The notes beneath the pieces were generated by a model. The model did not search any database. It saw only the letters and a program-made list of their open reading frames with translations, and was not told the origin of the DNA. A stretch of DNA of 64,000 nucleotides, from contig NZ_FKIF01000006.1 in NCBI RefSeq assembly GCF_900078705.1, positions 1,054,001 to 1,118,000 of the forward strand, given 5' to 3'. This stretch comes from Bordetella ansorpii (lineage in GTDB: Bacteria > Pseudomonadota > Gammaproteobacteria > Burkholderiales > Burkholderiaceae_B). The translations under genes and the position numbers were made by a program. This document shows positions 1 to 8,429 of the stretch, piece by piece. How positions within the stretch are numbered: position 1 is the stretch's first letter; each line of letters starts with the position of its first letter.

Positions 1-477
1 GGCCAGGGCTTCTTTATTGGCTTGGTAAAGCAAGAGATCGGTTGGGTTGGTGAGAAAGAACAGTTCACAGATCACGCCGCCCGCGCGGACGAAACCCAGG
101 CGGACATGCTGGCCCGCGCTTTCGCCCTTGGCGCCACGGCTGGGGATGCCGAGAACGGCGGAGATGGCCTCGCACAGGCGGCCGCCGAAAGCCTGTTCGT
201 CGGGGCGGCTGAGGGTCTCGACGCCGGTGGCGGTGCGCGGGCCGGCGTTGCAGTGGAATTCGACGGCCAGACTGCCGGGTTGGATGAGGCGAATGGCGTC
301 GGCCAGCGGCAGATTGTGGGGACCGGAGCCGTCGGTGATGGGGTTGGCGCCGAGTTCGCGCAATTGGGCAGCGACGAGATTGCGGAACTCGGTGACGATG
401 ATGGCTTCGGTGGTGTCGTTGGCGACTGCGCCGGGGTCGGCGTTGCTGTGGCCGGCGGTGATGACGATGGGGCGCAT
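1..477 (-). CDS. Phage endolysin, N-acetylmuramoyl-L-alanine amidase (Amidase_3), 3' end outside window
   Basis: Translating leftward from the ATG at 477 gives 159 residues with no stop before the window edge, so the C-terminus is missing. Three Amidase_3 blocks are visible: GHSNADPGAV near residue 9 (zinc His), VEFHCNAG near residue 94 (second zinc His), and CELFFLTNP near residue 139 (catalytic Glu, like the ETGFLSNP block of AmiC-type enzymes). The family cleaves the bond between MurNAc and the stem peptide. A GGAG ribosome site precedes the start. It lies directly downstream of tail gene J, on the same strand, so it is probably the lysis enzyme of the tail locus. No signal peptide is seen, so release would need a holin, which is not in this window. 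Confidence 0.85.
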   Translation of the reverse strand, partial: MRPIVITAGHSNADPGAVANDTTEAIIVTEFRNLVAAQLRELGANPITDGSGPHNLPLADAIRLIQPGSLAVEFHCNAGPRTATGVETLSRPDEQAFGGRLCEAISAVLGIPSRGAKGESAGQHVRLGFVRAGGVICELFFLTNPTDLLLYQANKEALA

Positions 478-575
478 TGATTTCTCCAGGAAATGCAGGA
501 ATGGAGCCTGCCGCCCTGTTAAGGCACGGCAGGACCAGCGTGCCGGCAAGGCACGGGAATCGAGGAAGCCTCGTA

Positions 576-3500
576 TCACCTTGCGAACGACAGGACGGCC
601 AATCGACCGCCCCAGGCATTCGGTCTGTCGCGGTTGCCTTCAACCGTGAAGGTGTGCGTTCCCGCTGAAAGACCCGTCAGCGCCAAGCTTTGGGACGTGA
701 AGCTCGAACCATCTATCCAATCCGTCAATGCATTGCCATCGAGCAGCAACCGGTAGGTTCCACCCGGGACGTAGACCAGTGTGTATCCCCCATCACCCCC
801 ACCCTGCTGATTCCACTGGGCAGGCGGCAGCGTCGCACTGAATACACACACCGCATTGGAATTCGAGTTCTTGATGGGGAACGTCAGGCTGGCCGACGAC
901 GTACCTGACCCCTGCCCCCAGTAGTTGAGGGAGAAGCCGGTCGCGTTGCCCGTGGTCACCGCCCCGTCCGCCAAATGCAGCGTGTCGATCGACGCCGTTC
1001 CGATCTTGGCACTCGTGATCGACGCATTCTGGATCTTGGCGCTGGTGATCGAGGCATCCTGGATCTTGGCACTGGTGATCGCGGCATCGGCAATCTTCGC
1101 GTTCGTGATCGCAGCATTGTCGATATGCGCGTTCTTGATCCAGCCCGTTCCGATCAGCGCCTGGTTCATGAACACCTGGCCGTTCTGCACGACGAAAGGC
1201 GTCATCACGGACCCGCTGGACTCGTCCAGAATCGCCACGCGTTCGGCGGCCAGCAGTATCTGCGAGATGATCTTGTTCTCGTCCTTCTCGACCCCGACGG
1301 CGATGCCCGCCAGATATCGGTCGCCGTTCACCGACAGCTGAGTCCTGAGCGTGTACAAGGCGGCCATTTCCGTCGCGATCTGGTTGATCTGGATCTGCGC
1401 CGGCGACGTGTTGTCGATACGGGTCAGCAGATCCTGCGCCAGCTCGGTCTCCGTGATCTCGCCCTTCAGATACTCGAGGATCTCGTCGGCATCCGCGCTG
1501 GCCATGCCCAGCGTGCCGGAACGCTCCGGATACCACGGCCCGATCTCGCCCTGCTTGTCGATCAGGCGCACCCAGAAGTACAACCTGGCCCCGGCCGCCA
1601 ACCCGAAGAGCGTATGCGTGGATTGCGGATAGGCGAATTCGCCAAGCAGCGTGGCCTGCTCGCGGTCATCGTTCTGCGAGTACCAGACCTGGCTGCGCTC
1701 GATGATCGAAGGACCGGTCGGAAAGCCCCAATCCAGCTGGATGCCGAACACCAATGACTTGGCGGTCAGCGAGGTGACGCTGGGCGGCGGCGCGATGGTG
1801 CCCGTCAGTTGCGTCTCCATCGACACGGTCCAGGCGGAGGGAATGTTCGCCGCATTGAGCGCGCGAACCCGTGCAATGTAGGATCCCGCACGGATGTTCT
1901 GCAGCTCCAGGCGCGACGAACTCGTCCGCCCGCCCTCGATCCAGTCGGAGTTGTCGCGGCGCCATTGCACCTGGTACACCACCGCTCCCGACACCTGAGG
2001 CCACTGGAGGACGGCGTTGTGCTGGGCCATGCCCTGCTCGACCACGGAGTACGACGACAAGGTCACCTCGGTCGGCGCCGGCTGCACGGACGGAGGGACG
2101 ACACTGATGGGCCGGGTATCGATCTTGGTGCCGTAGTCGACATTGGCGAACTTGCCGGGCTCATGGGCCACCGCCGAGATCTCGGCCTCCATCGCCCCGT
2201 CCTTGCGCGAGATCGTGAGAATGCGGTAGAGCTGAGAGGTCAGTTGCCCCGACTCCACCGTCCACACCGCATCGGGTTCGGGCAATTCGCTGAAAGGCGG
2301 CGTCACCGTGATGTCGAGCGTCGCGCCGGGCAAGCCGACCAGATCGGCCGTCAGCTCCGAACTGTCGGCCCGCCACGTGGTGCCATCGGCGCTCAATCCC
2401 TCGCCCACGACGCCGCCGATGATGCGCGACTCGGACACCCCACTGGGCAGGTTGACCACCAGGCGATCTCCGGGGCGGACCATGACCGAGAAGTCGGTCG
2501 TGACCCCGGACCGGGTAGCGCTGTTGATACGGCCACCGATGCGCCGGCCCGCACGGTTCGGATCCACGATACGGATAATCTTGCCGGGCGCGACGACGGC
2601 GTGATCCAGGCCGACGCGGAACGTCACCCCTTGCGTCTCGCGCTGAGACGTCAGCAGCGCCCACTTGGCAGCGCGTACAGCCTGCCCGCGCGAAGCGCAG
2701 CCGAACGCCGTCACCTGCGTGATGTTGAGACCATATCGCGCCTGGCCCGCCGTGTCTTCGACGGCCTCCATCTTGGCGCGGCCCATGTCCGCCATGTCGT
2801 TCCAGCTGACCTGAGCAACGGTGTAGCGCGTACGCCGAGGCGTGCCGCTGTAGCTGAACCGACCGTCCACGACGTTCGCCGCCGAATAGGTGTAGGCCGG
2901 TTCACCGGGGATGTCCGCGCTGGCCATGACCGCGCCGCCCTGCTCGTACACCATGCCCCGGAACACGCTGGCCAGGTCAGCCAACACCCGGTACGCATCG
3001 CCCTGTTGCTGCAGATACGCGTTGCAGGCGAAACGCGGCTCCTGGTTGCCGAAGCCATCCGGCACGCGCTCGTCGCAGTACTGCGCGATGGGGTACAACG
3101 CCCACTTCAGCATCGACAGCTTGCCCGCTGGAATGAATGCGCCCAGACCATATCGCGGATTGCTGACCAGGTCGTAGAAGACCCAGGCCGGGTTATCGGT
3201 CCAAGCCTGCTTGAACGCGCCGTCCCAGACGCCGCTGTAGGTCCGCGTGGACGGGTCGTAGTTGCCGGGCACGGCGAGGATACGGCCACGCAGGTGATAG
3301 GCGCGCTGCGGAATGCTCTGGAACGCGGCGGCATCGACCTGTACTCCCATCAGAGCCGACATGGGCATGCGCAGCCTGGCGTCGACGACCTCGGTGAACG
3401 CCTGCACATACGTGGTGTCCGCGATCGTGCCGCTGTTGGCATTCGGCGTCAGGCGAGTGACGCGCAGGAACCAACCGGATGATGCCCTCGGAAGATCGAT

Positions 3501-4133
3501 CCGGTGCGTTCGCGCATACGTGGAGGTGGTCTTGCCGTCGAACGCGCTGCGCAACACCTCCTGCCAGGCGCCTCCATCCGTCTGGACATCGATCATGTAC
3601 TCGACCCGATATCCATTGATATCGCCGTTCGAAGTGTTGGCTTTCGACAGGCCGCGCGTTTCCAGCGTTACTCGTACCGCCGATAGTTCCCGATTGGTGA
3701 TCTGGCGGAGCCACGGCTGAGCGCCGGTCAGCTCGACGTTGACGCCCGTGGTCGATTCCGACTCGGGAAAACCACCGACATGCTCCTGGTCCTGGGTGCC
3801 AGGCCGCCAATCGGCCTGCGCGCTCGGGAAATTGCATGTGCCATCGGCGTTCTGCATGGGCGTGCCATCCAGATAGATGTCGCGCAACAGCCCGTCCTGA
3901 CCATGCACGGGTCCATGGATCGGTCCTTCGCTGATCAAGTCCAGGACCTTGGCGAACGACGTGCTGTGCAGGCTGTCCGGGGTTTCCACGGGCTGGCGGA
4001 CCGATCCTCCCCCTTTCCCGCCCTTGGCCCCCACGATCGTCAACCCGCCCCCTTGGCGGGGAATCGCTTTCAAGGGCCCAGAAATGCAAAAGGCGCCCGA
4101 AGGCGCCTCGATGTGTTCGTGCAGTTCGGTCAT
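576..4133 (-). CDS. J: Tail tip / host specificity protein J
   Basis: A 1185-residue homologue of lambda gpJ (1132 aa), the tail-tip protein that contacts the receptor. Recognisable stretches include LDLISEGPIHGPV, YHLRGRILAVPGNYDP, YCDERVPDGFG and AFGCASRGQA, followed by fibronectin-like domains (about 690-890) and a central straight-fibre region (about 900-1010). Near residue 1020 come decapeptide repeats of the AITSAKIxxA type, then a C-terminal beta-rich domain that may determine specificity. The ATG overlaps the TGA of the upstream I gene (ATGA). A second possible start is the GTG at 4034, which would give the glycine-rich N-terminus usual for J. If that is used, the first 33 codons are leader sequence containing a terminator-like hairpin. 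Confidence 0.9.
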   Translation of the reverse strand: MTELHEHIEAPSGAFCISGPLKAIPRQGGGLTIVGAKGGKGGGSVRQPVETPDSLHSTSFAKVLDLISEGPIHGPVHGQDGLLRDIYLDGTPMQNADGTCNFPSAQADWRPGTQDQEHVGGFPESESTTGVNVELTGAQPWLRQITNRELSAVRVTLETRGLSKANTSNGDINGYRVEYMIDVQTDGGAWQEVLRSAFDGKTTSTYARTHRIDLPRASSGWFLRVTRLTPNANSGTIADTTYVQAFTEVVDARLRMPMSALMGVQVDAAAFQSIPQRAYHLRGRILAVPGNYDPSTRTYSGVWDGAFKQAWTDNPAWVFYDLVSNPRYGLGAFIPAGKLSMLKWALYPIAQYCDERVPDGFGNQEPRFACNAYLQQQGDAYRVLADLASVFRGMVYEQGGAVMASADIPGEPAYTYSAANVVDGRFSYSGTPRRTRYTVAQVSWNDMADMGRAKMEAVEDTAGQARYGLNITQVTAFGCASRGQAVRAAKWALLTSQRETQGVTFRVGLDHAVVAPGKIIRIVDPNRAGRRIGGRINSATRSGVTTDFSVMVRPGDRLVVNLPSGVSESRIIGGVVGEGLSADGTTWRADSSELTADLVGLPGATLDITVTPPFSELPEPDAVWTVESGQLTSQLYRILTISRKDGAMEAEISAVAHEPGKFANVDYGTKIDTRPISVVPPSVQPAPTEVTLSSYSVVEQGMAQHNAVLQWPQVSGAVVYQVQWRRDNSDWIEGGRTSSSRLELQNIRAGSYIARVRALNAANIPSAWTVSMETQLTGTIAPPPSVTSLTAKSLVFGIQLDWGFPTGPSIIERSQVWYSQNDDREQATLLGEFAYPQSTHTLFGLAAGARLYFWVRLIDKQGEIGPWYPERSGTLGMASADADEILEYLKGEITETELAQDLLTRIDNTSPAQIQINQIATEMAALYTLRTQLSVNGDRYLAGIAVGVEKDENKIISQILLAAERVAILDESSGSVMTPFVVQNGQVFMNQALIGTGWIKNAHIDNAAITNAKIADAAITSAKIQDASITSAKIQNASITSAKIGTASIDTLHLADGAVTTGNATGFSLNYWGQGSGTSSASLTFPIKNSNSNAVCVFSATLPPAQWNQQGGGDGGYTLVYVPGGTYRLLLDGNALTDWIDGSSFTSQSLALTGLSAGTHTFTVEGNRDRPNAWGGRLAVLSFAR
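4091..4108 (-). terminator. Terminator-like hairpin with UUCG loop at the start of J
   Basis: On the minus strand a perfect 7-bp stem (AGGCGCC/GGCGCCT) is closed by a TTCG tetraloop and followed by TTT. It lies 25 nt inside the annotated J reading frame, or about 57 nt before the alternative GTG start. A degraded copy is at about 5396-5413. It is one of a series of similar hairpins just before tail genes. Confidence 0.5.
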
Positions 4134-4726
4134 GCCTGATCCTCCGCATAGATACCCGCCGAGACGACCGCGCTGCCCACGAACATCTCGCCGTACAGCA
4201 CGGGAACGGGATTGCCTTGGGCGGTAGTGTTGACCGGGCCGTTGAAGTTGTAGCTGGCACCGTTGTCGGGGCTGTCACGCGTGGATAAGCCGCGTTGCTG
4301 GGGAGCGAGCATCTGGGTAATGCCTCCCAATGCGAGAGCCATGCCAACTCCAAGAAGGCTGCCGTAGGTCACTGACGCGCCAGCCCAAACAGCCACGTTC
4401 AACCCTGGAATAAAGGATGCGGCAATGAATGCGGCTCCAAGGATCGTCTGAAAGAGACCACTTCTCTTGCGTCCCTGCAACACGGGAGCAATGCGAATAT
4501 CCTCTGCTCCTGCATATCGCATGAGGTCTTCTTCGCTGAGATTACGCCTGCCCAGGAAACAAGCATATCGGATGCCGTCCGCGAGAAATTCGCGTTCGAA
4601 ACCGCGCACGGTGGCACATAGGGCCTGGACCGCCTCCGACGCGCTCATGACAGCAAAGCGATGAACGCGCCCGAACTGCGCGCCGAGCCGACCATAGAGT
4701 CGGACGGTAACTAAAGGTTGAGACAT
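4130..4726 (-). CDS. I: Tail assembly protein I, copy 2
   Basis: A 198-residue homologue of lambda gpI, needed to assemble the tail tip. The N-terminus TVRLYGRLGAQFGR..HR is typical of the family. A hydrophobic Gly/Ala region covers about 90-140, and the C-terminus holds the conserved APQQRGLSTRDSPDNGASYNF segment. It ends in an ATGA overlap with J. It is paralogous to the I gene at 5435-6040. The last 60 or so residues are almost identical in the two copies, also in DNA, while the N-terminal halves have diverged, which suggests recent recombination between the 3' ends. Confidence 0.85.
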   Translation of the reverse strand: MSQPLVTVRLYGRLGAQFGRVHRFAVMSASEAVQALCATVRGFEREFLADGIRYACFLGRRNLSEEDLMRYAGAEDIRIAPVLQGRKRSGLFQTILGAAFIAASFIPGLNVAVWAGASVTYGSLLGVGMALALGGITQMLAPQQRGLSTRDSPDNGASYNFNGPVNTTAQGNPVPVLYGEMFVGSAVVSAGIYAEDQA

Positions 4727-4745
4727 TGCGATTATCCAAGAAAAA

Positions 4746-4763
4746 CCCGCCGGACTTGGCGGG
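4746..4763 (-). terminator. Terminator-like hairpin before I copy 2
   Basis: On the minus strand CCCGCC-AAGTCC-GGCGGG is followed by TTTTTCTT. The hairpin ends 15 nt before the TTG..ATG start region of I copy 2 (start 4726) and about 60 nt after the stop of the upstream lipoprotein gene. Confidence 0.6.
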
Positions 4764-4821
4764 CTGGTATTTAGTCTCGTGCGAATGCTGGCATTGGATC
4801 AACGCTTTGAAGCTGAAAATC

Positions 4822-5217
4822 TCAATACGCGCCACAAGCCGCGAGAGCGCTCCGCACCTTTTCGGAATAGTAAGATTTGGCGAGCATCGGATTTACGCCA
4901 GCGGTCCGAGCCACTGGTTTTGCCAGAACATGCCCGTCGCGCTGCAGCAAGAGAATGGACCATGCCCACACCGACGACTCAACGCTGATCAGTTCGCGTC
5001 CGCCTTCTCGAGGAACTACGGATGTCACCGGCGATCGGGCATCGGATAACGTCCATTTCTCTTGATCGAAATAGTCGAATAGACAATCACTGACGCTACT
5101 GACATCACCGCGCATCGGCTGTTCCCATGCCTCTCCCTGCTTCATGAGTCCATCTCGTCCTGGAGCTGCGCATCCCGCCAGCACGAACGCCAGCGCAATC
5201 GAAAAAAAGCGTCTCAT
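4822..5217 (-). CDS. Small putative lipoprotein of the tail locus, copy 2
   Basis: A 131-residue protein with an N-terminal lipobox: MRRFF, a hydrophobic stretch, then LAGC with Cys at residue 16. The mature part is soluble with two further cysteines and no domain I recognise. The ATG overlaps the stop of the decayed K copy (ATGA), which fixes the start at 5217. The lipoprotein at 6096-6464 has the same place before an I gene, the same size and a similar layout (central cysteine, C-terminal Cys), so the two are probably distant paralogues. Comparable lipoproteins in lambdoid phages block superinfection or act at the outer membrane, but that role is only inferred here. Confidence 0.6.
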   Translation of the reverse strand: MRRFFSIALAFVLAGCAAPGRDGLMKQGEAWEQPMRGDVSSVSDCLFDYFDQEKWTLSDARSPVTSVVPREGGRELISVESSVWAWSILLLQRDGHVLAKPVARTAGVNPMLAKSYYSEKVRSALAACGAY

Positions 5218-5366
5218 CCTGATCTCTTGAGCAAGTAATCGCAACCAACATATCGTAGCCGAGCGCGCGTCACGCCCGCCCCATCGCGACGACATCGCCG
5301 TCTCCCTTTGCGCGGGGACTCGGCGATCGCGTGTTCAAGGGTCGCCGCCAAAGTTGCCTTACGCAT
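5214..5366 (-). pseudogene. Remnant of tail gene K (internally deleted copy)
   Basis: A 50-codon open frame. Its first 19 residues (MRKATLAATLEHAIAESPR) match the start of intact K (MRKNILAAIRAHAVAEYPR), and its end (VTRARLRYVG) matches the K C-terminus (VTRARLRYIG). Everything between, including the JAMM and NlpC catalytic residues, is gone. It therefore marks an old tandem copy of K, and the remaining frame is unlikely to be functional. Its stop overlaps the start of lipoprotein copy 2. Confidence 0.75.
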
Positions 5367-5375
5367 GGTTCCATC

Positions 5376-5438
5376 TCAGAGGCCCGGAAATGCAAAAGGC
5401 GGCCGAAGCGCCTCGATCTGTTCGTACAGTTCGGTCAT
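5376..5438 (-). pseudogene. Remnant of the 5' end of J after I copy 1
   Basis: A 20-codon frame that starts in an ATGA overlap with the stop of I copy 1, exactly as J does after I copy 2. The DNA matches the first 60 nt or so of J with a few substitutions, including a damaged version of its hairpin, and then stops at TGA. It shows that the duplicated block ran from K into J. It could also be read as a short leader peptide. Confidence 0.7.
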
Positions 5439-6040
5439 GCCTGGTCCTGCGCATAGATACCCGCCGAGACGACCGCGCTGCCCACGAACATCTCGCCGTA
5501 CAACACGGGGACGGGATTGCCTTGGGCGGTAGTGTTGACCGGGCCGTTGAAGTTGTAGCTGGCACCGTTGTCGGGGCTGTCACGCGTGGATAAACCACGC
5601 TGTTGGGGGGTAAGCATCTGCGTTATCCCCCCCATAGCCAATGAAAAGCCCATCCCGAACATCATCGTCGTGCCCATTGCTCCCTGCGCCCCCAGCGCCA
5701 CCCACCCCATAGGGTTCCATATCGCCAAGGCGATCAAAGCGGCGCCCAGGATCGTCTGGAGTAGCCCGCCACGCTTGGAACCCCGGATCACTGGGGCGAT
5801 CCTAATCTCCTCATTCCCCGCGGGTAAACCGAGTTGATCCTCCCCTAGCGTCCGCTTACCCAACAAACAGACATAGCGGGCGTTCCCATCGTCGCCTAGA
5901 AGCGCCCGCTCGAAGCCCGGTAGGGTTGCGCACAACGCCATCGCTGCCTCTGACGCGCTACCGACAACAAGTCTGTGCGTTCGCCCGAACTGTGCACCAA
6001 GGTGCCCGTACAACCGCACGGTTCTCAGCCCCTCTTTCAT
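5435..6040 (-). CDS. I: Tail assembly protein I, copy 1
   Basis: A 201-residue lambda gpI homologue. The ATG at 6040 is chosen because the protein then aligns end to end with copy 2 (MKEGLRTVRLYGHLGAQFG against MSQPLVTVRLYGRLGAQFG); an upstream start would add 17 unmatched residues. It has a conserved N-terminal fold, a Gly/Met-rich hydrophobic middle and a C-terminus nearly identical to copy 2. Both copies appear intact, which is unusual because one I protein suffices in lambda. Either one may be specialised for a different tip, or the duplication is too recent to have decayed. Confidence 0.82.
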   Translation of the reverse strand: MKEGLRTVRLYGHLGAQFGRTHRLVVGSASEAAMALCATLPGFERALLGDDGNARYVCLLGKRTLGEDQLGLPAGNEEIRIAPVIRGSKRGGLLQTILGAALIALAIWNPMGWVALGAQGAMGTTMMFGMGFSLAMGGITQMLTPQQRGLSTRDSPDNGASYNFNGPVNTTAQGNPVPVLYGEMFVGSAVVSAGIYAQDQA

Positions 6041-6059
6041 AGCTGCCCCAAAAGAAAAA

Positions 6060-6077
6060 GCCCGCGCAAAGGCGGGC
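6060..6077 (-). terminator. Terminator-like hairpin before I copy 1
   Basis: On the minus strand GCCCGC-CTTTGC-GCGGGC is followed by TTTTTCTTTT. It lies between the lipoprotein stop (6096) and the I start (6040), with the T-tract only about 10 nt from the start codon. Confidence 0.65.
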
Positions 6078-6095
6078 GGTATGGCTGACAATGGC

Positions 6096-6464
6096 TCAGG
6101 CTGGCGGAGCGCAGCGCTTCATCAAGCCCCTGAACTCGGTCTCCGTGATCGACATCGAACTTTTCCCGGAGAATCGACCCTCAATTCGGCTGCCCGTGCC
6201 AAGCCGCTCCGCCGATGCCAGGTAAAGCACCACGGGGCTAAAGCCCTGGAACGTCCTGAACTCGAATTCCAATCGGCCCGACTCCGGATATGGAGTGACC
6301 TCCAGATACTTGGCATCGTCATCAACGCGAAGGCAACGCATGATTTCGTCGACTCCCGCAGATGACTGGTAGACCTCCGGCCGCACCGCTCTGATCTCTG
6401 CGGGCGACATTGCCATACAGCCGCTCAGAAGCCCCGGCAGCACCGCCGTCATAACGCGTTTCAT
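6096..6464 (-). CDS. Small putative lipoprotein of the tail locus, copy 1
   Basis: A 122-residue protein with a lipobox (MKRVMTAVLPGLLSGC, Cys 16). The start at 6464 is chosen because a GAGGGAG ribosome site precedes it, 17 nt after the K stop codon. The mature domain is unrecognised and contains two more cysteines. It sits between K and I, where lambda has no gene, and is paralogous in position and layout to the lipoprotein at 4822-5217. It was probably carried in with or before the tandem duplication. Confidence 0.6.
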   Translation of the reverse strand: MKRVMTAVLPGLLSGCMAMSPAEIRAVRPEVYQSSAGVDEIMRCLRVDDDAKYLEVTPYPESGRLEFEFRTFQGFSPVVLYLASAERLGTGSRIEGRFSGKSSMSITETEFRGLMKRCAPPA

Positions 6465-6480
6465 GTCCGCTCCCTCGAAA

Positions 6481-7275
6481 CTAAGCCGGGCCAATATACC
6501 GCAGCCGCGCCCGAGTCACGTCGCGCCAGTAGCCTCCGTACACGACGCGTTCCGCTGGGCGGTTGTAGAGGTGGTGCAACATGGCGTCGGGCAGAGGATG
6601 TAGGTCCGGGCGCTCGGCCAGAGGCTGCGCGCCCAGATAGACGCCGGCGTGGTTCGTCCGCTGGCTGAGAACCTGCATCAGGATCACATCACCCGGCACC
6701 AGCGCCTCGTCGCCATCCAGGCGCCGGAAGCCCGCCTGGCCGAAATGCTCCAGATACAGTTCGGCCTCACCCTCCCACCAGCCGTCCGCCCGATCAAAAT
6801 CTGGCAATTCGATGCCGCGCTCCCGCTCGTACCAATCCCGGATGATGCTGTAGCAGTCCAGGATGCCGTGGTGGAACTCGCGTCCCAGCAGCGGTGCCTG
6901 GTAGCCTTCGGGCGCCCAGGAATAGACCTGCCCGGCAGTCACAACACCATCGTCTGCCTGGCGCACCTCTGCGATGTACCAGGGCAGGCCCGATGCCTCG
7001 CACGCCACGCGGTCGGCCTCGCTGGGAGTCGGATCGGCGTCGGGGTGGCTGTGCACCACCGCCAGCACCTGGCCGGCATCTTCCGCCGCGGCGTACTCGT
7101 CGGCAGCGATCATGAACTGGCCGCCGTCGACGGCTACATTGCGGCACGGCACATACCGCTCGGCCGCGCCGCCCGGCCCCCGCCGGGCACTGTCGGAGAC
7201 GATGAGCCCGCATGCCTCGCGCGGGTATTCGGCGACCGCGTGCGCACGGATCGCCGCCAGGATATTCTTGCGCAT
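6481..7275 (-). CDS. K: Tail assembly protein K, JAMM and NlpC/P60 peptidase domains
   Basis: A 264-residue two-domain protein of the lambda gpK family, needed for tail-tip assembly. Residues 1-110 form a JAB/MPN domain with a complete JAMM zinc motif: Glu20, HSHP with His75 and His77, Ser85 and Asp88. Residues about 130-245 form an NlpC/P60 peptidase domain with Cys141 (GILDCYS) and His209 (NHAGVYLG). Such domains may cut peptidoglycan or process a tail protein. It follows L after 3 nt. A second, internally deleted K is present at 5214-5366. Confidence 0.9.
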   Translation of the reverse strand: MRKNILAAIRAHAVAEYPREACGLIVSDSARRGPGGAAERYVPCRNVAVDGGQFMIAADEYAAAEDAGQVLAVVHSHPDADPTPSEADRVACEASGLPWYIAEVRQADDGVVTAGQVYSWAPEGYQAPLLGREFHHGILDCYSIIRDWYERERGIELPDFDRADGWWEGEAELYLEHFGQAGFRRLDGDEALVPGDVILMQVLSQRTNHAGVYLGAQPLAERPDLHPLPDAMLHHLYNRPAERVVYGGYWRDVTRARLRYIGPA

Positions 7276-7278
7276 GGT

Positions 7279-8004
7279 CTACCTCAGACGATCGGCTGCG
7301 GGGAAGCCGCCGAAGTTGATCAGTTCGTACTCGCCGAATCGAGCCTTGCAACTGGCGACCCGCCCGCCGCACTTGTCCAGCGCCGGATCGCTTACCGGGT
7401 TGTCCAGGGCGTCGAAATATTTGCTGCCGGTGTACTGGCAGTACGGACCACGATACCCTCCGATCCAGAGCCAGGTGCACGCGCCGGCGGTGATTTGCCG
7501 GCCGGGCAACTGGCGGCCGTCGAAGCTCAGGCTGTTGGCCAGCTCGAACTCGACCACCTCGGCGGTCTCGGATGTCTTCTGCTCGACGATCCAGACTTCG
7601 GTGGGCAACTCCTGCACCGGGTCGGCGCCTGGATTTCCATCCGGGAAATTCCTTGCGTCCAGGTACTGGCCCAGGGTCTCGCGCACCGTCAGCACCGCGC
7701 CCACCAGATCATCCAGCGCCAGGCACAGCGCCGAGATCACGCCGGGCAATGGATTGCCCTGGGTATCCTGGCCGATATTGCCCACGGACAGCGATGGCGA
7801 TGGCTGCTGCGCCTCTCCGGTGCGCTGGAAATCGCGGGCCTCGATCGCCCACGGATCGTACTGCTGGCCCTGCCACCAGATCGGTCCAGCTTGTGTGTGA
7901 GCATGGAAGCGCAGCACATCGCCGCCGATGCCGGTAGCGTCCAGTTCGAACAGCCGGACGAAGGCGCCCGGCTCCAGCTTTTGCACATCAGATGTGATTG
8001 GCAT
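7279..8004 (-). CDS. L: Minor tail protein L
   Basis: A 241-residue homologue of lambda gpL (232 aa), part of the tail tip. The C-terminal third has four cysteines in the family pattern (GACTW, PYCQY, DKCGG, ASCKA), the ligands of the Fe-S cluster described for lambda gpL. It starts 12 nt downstream of a terminator-like hairpin and is spaced 3 nt from K. Confidence 0.9.
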   Translation of the reverse strand: MPITSDVQKLEPGAFVRLFELDATGIGGDVLRFHAHTQAGPIWWQGQQYDPWAIEARDFQRTGEAQQPSPSLSVGNIGQDTQGNPLPGVISALCLALDDLVGAVLTVRETLGQYLDARNFPDGNPGADPVQELPTEVWIVEQKTSETAEVVEFELANSLSFDGRQLPGRQITAGACTWLWIGGYRGPYCQYTGSKYFDALDNPVSDPALDKCGGRVASCKARFGEYELINFGGFPAADRLR

Positions 8005-8015
8005 GGTCGTAAAAA

Positions 8016-8033
8016 AGCCCGCTCAGGCGGGCT
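8016..8033 (-). terminator. Terminator-like hairpin before L
   Basis: On the minus strand AGCCCGC-CTGA-GCGGGCT is followed by TTTTTT. The stop codon of the upstream coiled-coil gene (8023-8025) lies in its loop, and L starts at 8004. It is a textbook intrinsic-terminator shape in the middle of a tail operon. Confidence 0.7.
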
Positions 8034-8415
8034 GCTGTTCGATGGACTGTTCCGGCTCGCTGGCCGGTGGCGCCGCCTGCGCGGACAAGGCTTCCAGTTG
8101 CTGCTGCAACTGCGCCACTGTCTCGCGCAACGCCGCGGCATCGGACTGCGACGACTGCAGCTCGCCCGTCAGCCGCTCGACATCCGCGGATTTCGCGCCG
8201 AGATCCGCCTGCAGGGACGTGTTGTGCTCGACGGCCTGCGTCAGCGCCTGGCCCATGTACTGGGCCAAGGTCGCGTTGTCGAAAATGGGTTGCGGTTGAC
8301 CGATCTGTTCGGTCTGTTGGTTCGTGAATGGGTCGGTGACGATGGCCATTTCCTTGTAGTGGGCACCGATCAGACCGAACGCGCCGAAGCGCAGCATGAT
8401 TTCGTTGAGTTGCAT
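8023..8415 (-). CDS. Coiled-coil protein downstream of the tail fibre
   Basis: A 130-residue protein. Residues about 60-110 are rich in Leu, Gln, Ala and Glu in heptads (AALRETVAQLQQQLEALSAQA), predicting a coiled coil, and the tail is Pro/Glu/Gln-rich. A GGAG site precedes the ATG. It begins 14 nt after the tail-fibre stop, so it may be a fibre chaperone or attachment protein, a common neighbour of fibre genes. No sequence match supports that. Confidence 0.5.
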   Translation of the reverse strand: MQLNEIMLRFGAFGLIGAHYKEMAIVTDPFTNQQTEQIGQPQPIFDNATLAQYMGQALTQAVEHNTSLQADLGAKSADVERLTGELQSSQSDAAALRETVAQLQQQLEALSAQAAPPASEPEQSIEQQPA

Positions 8416-8429
8416 TATTACTCCAGTAT

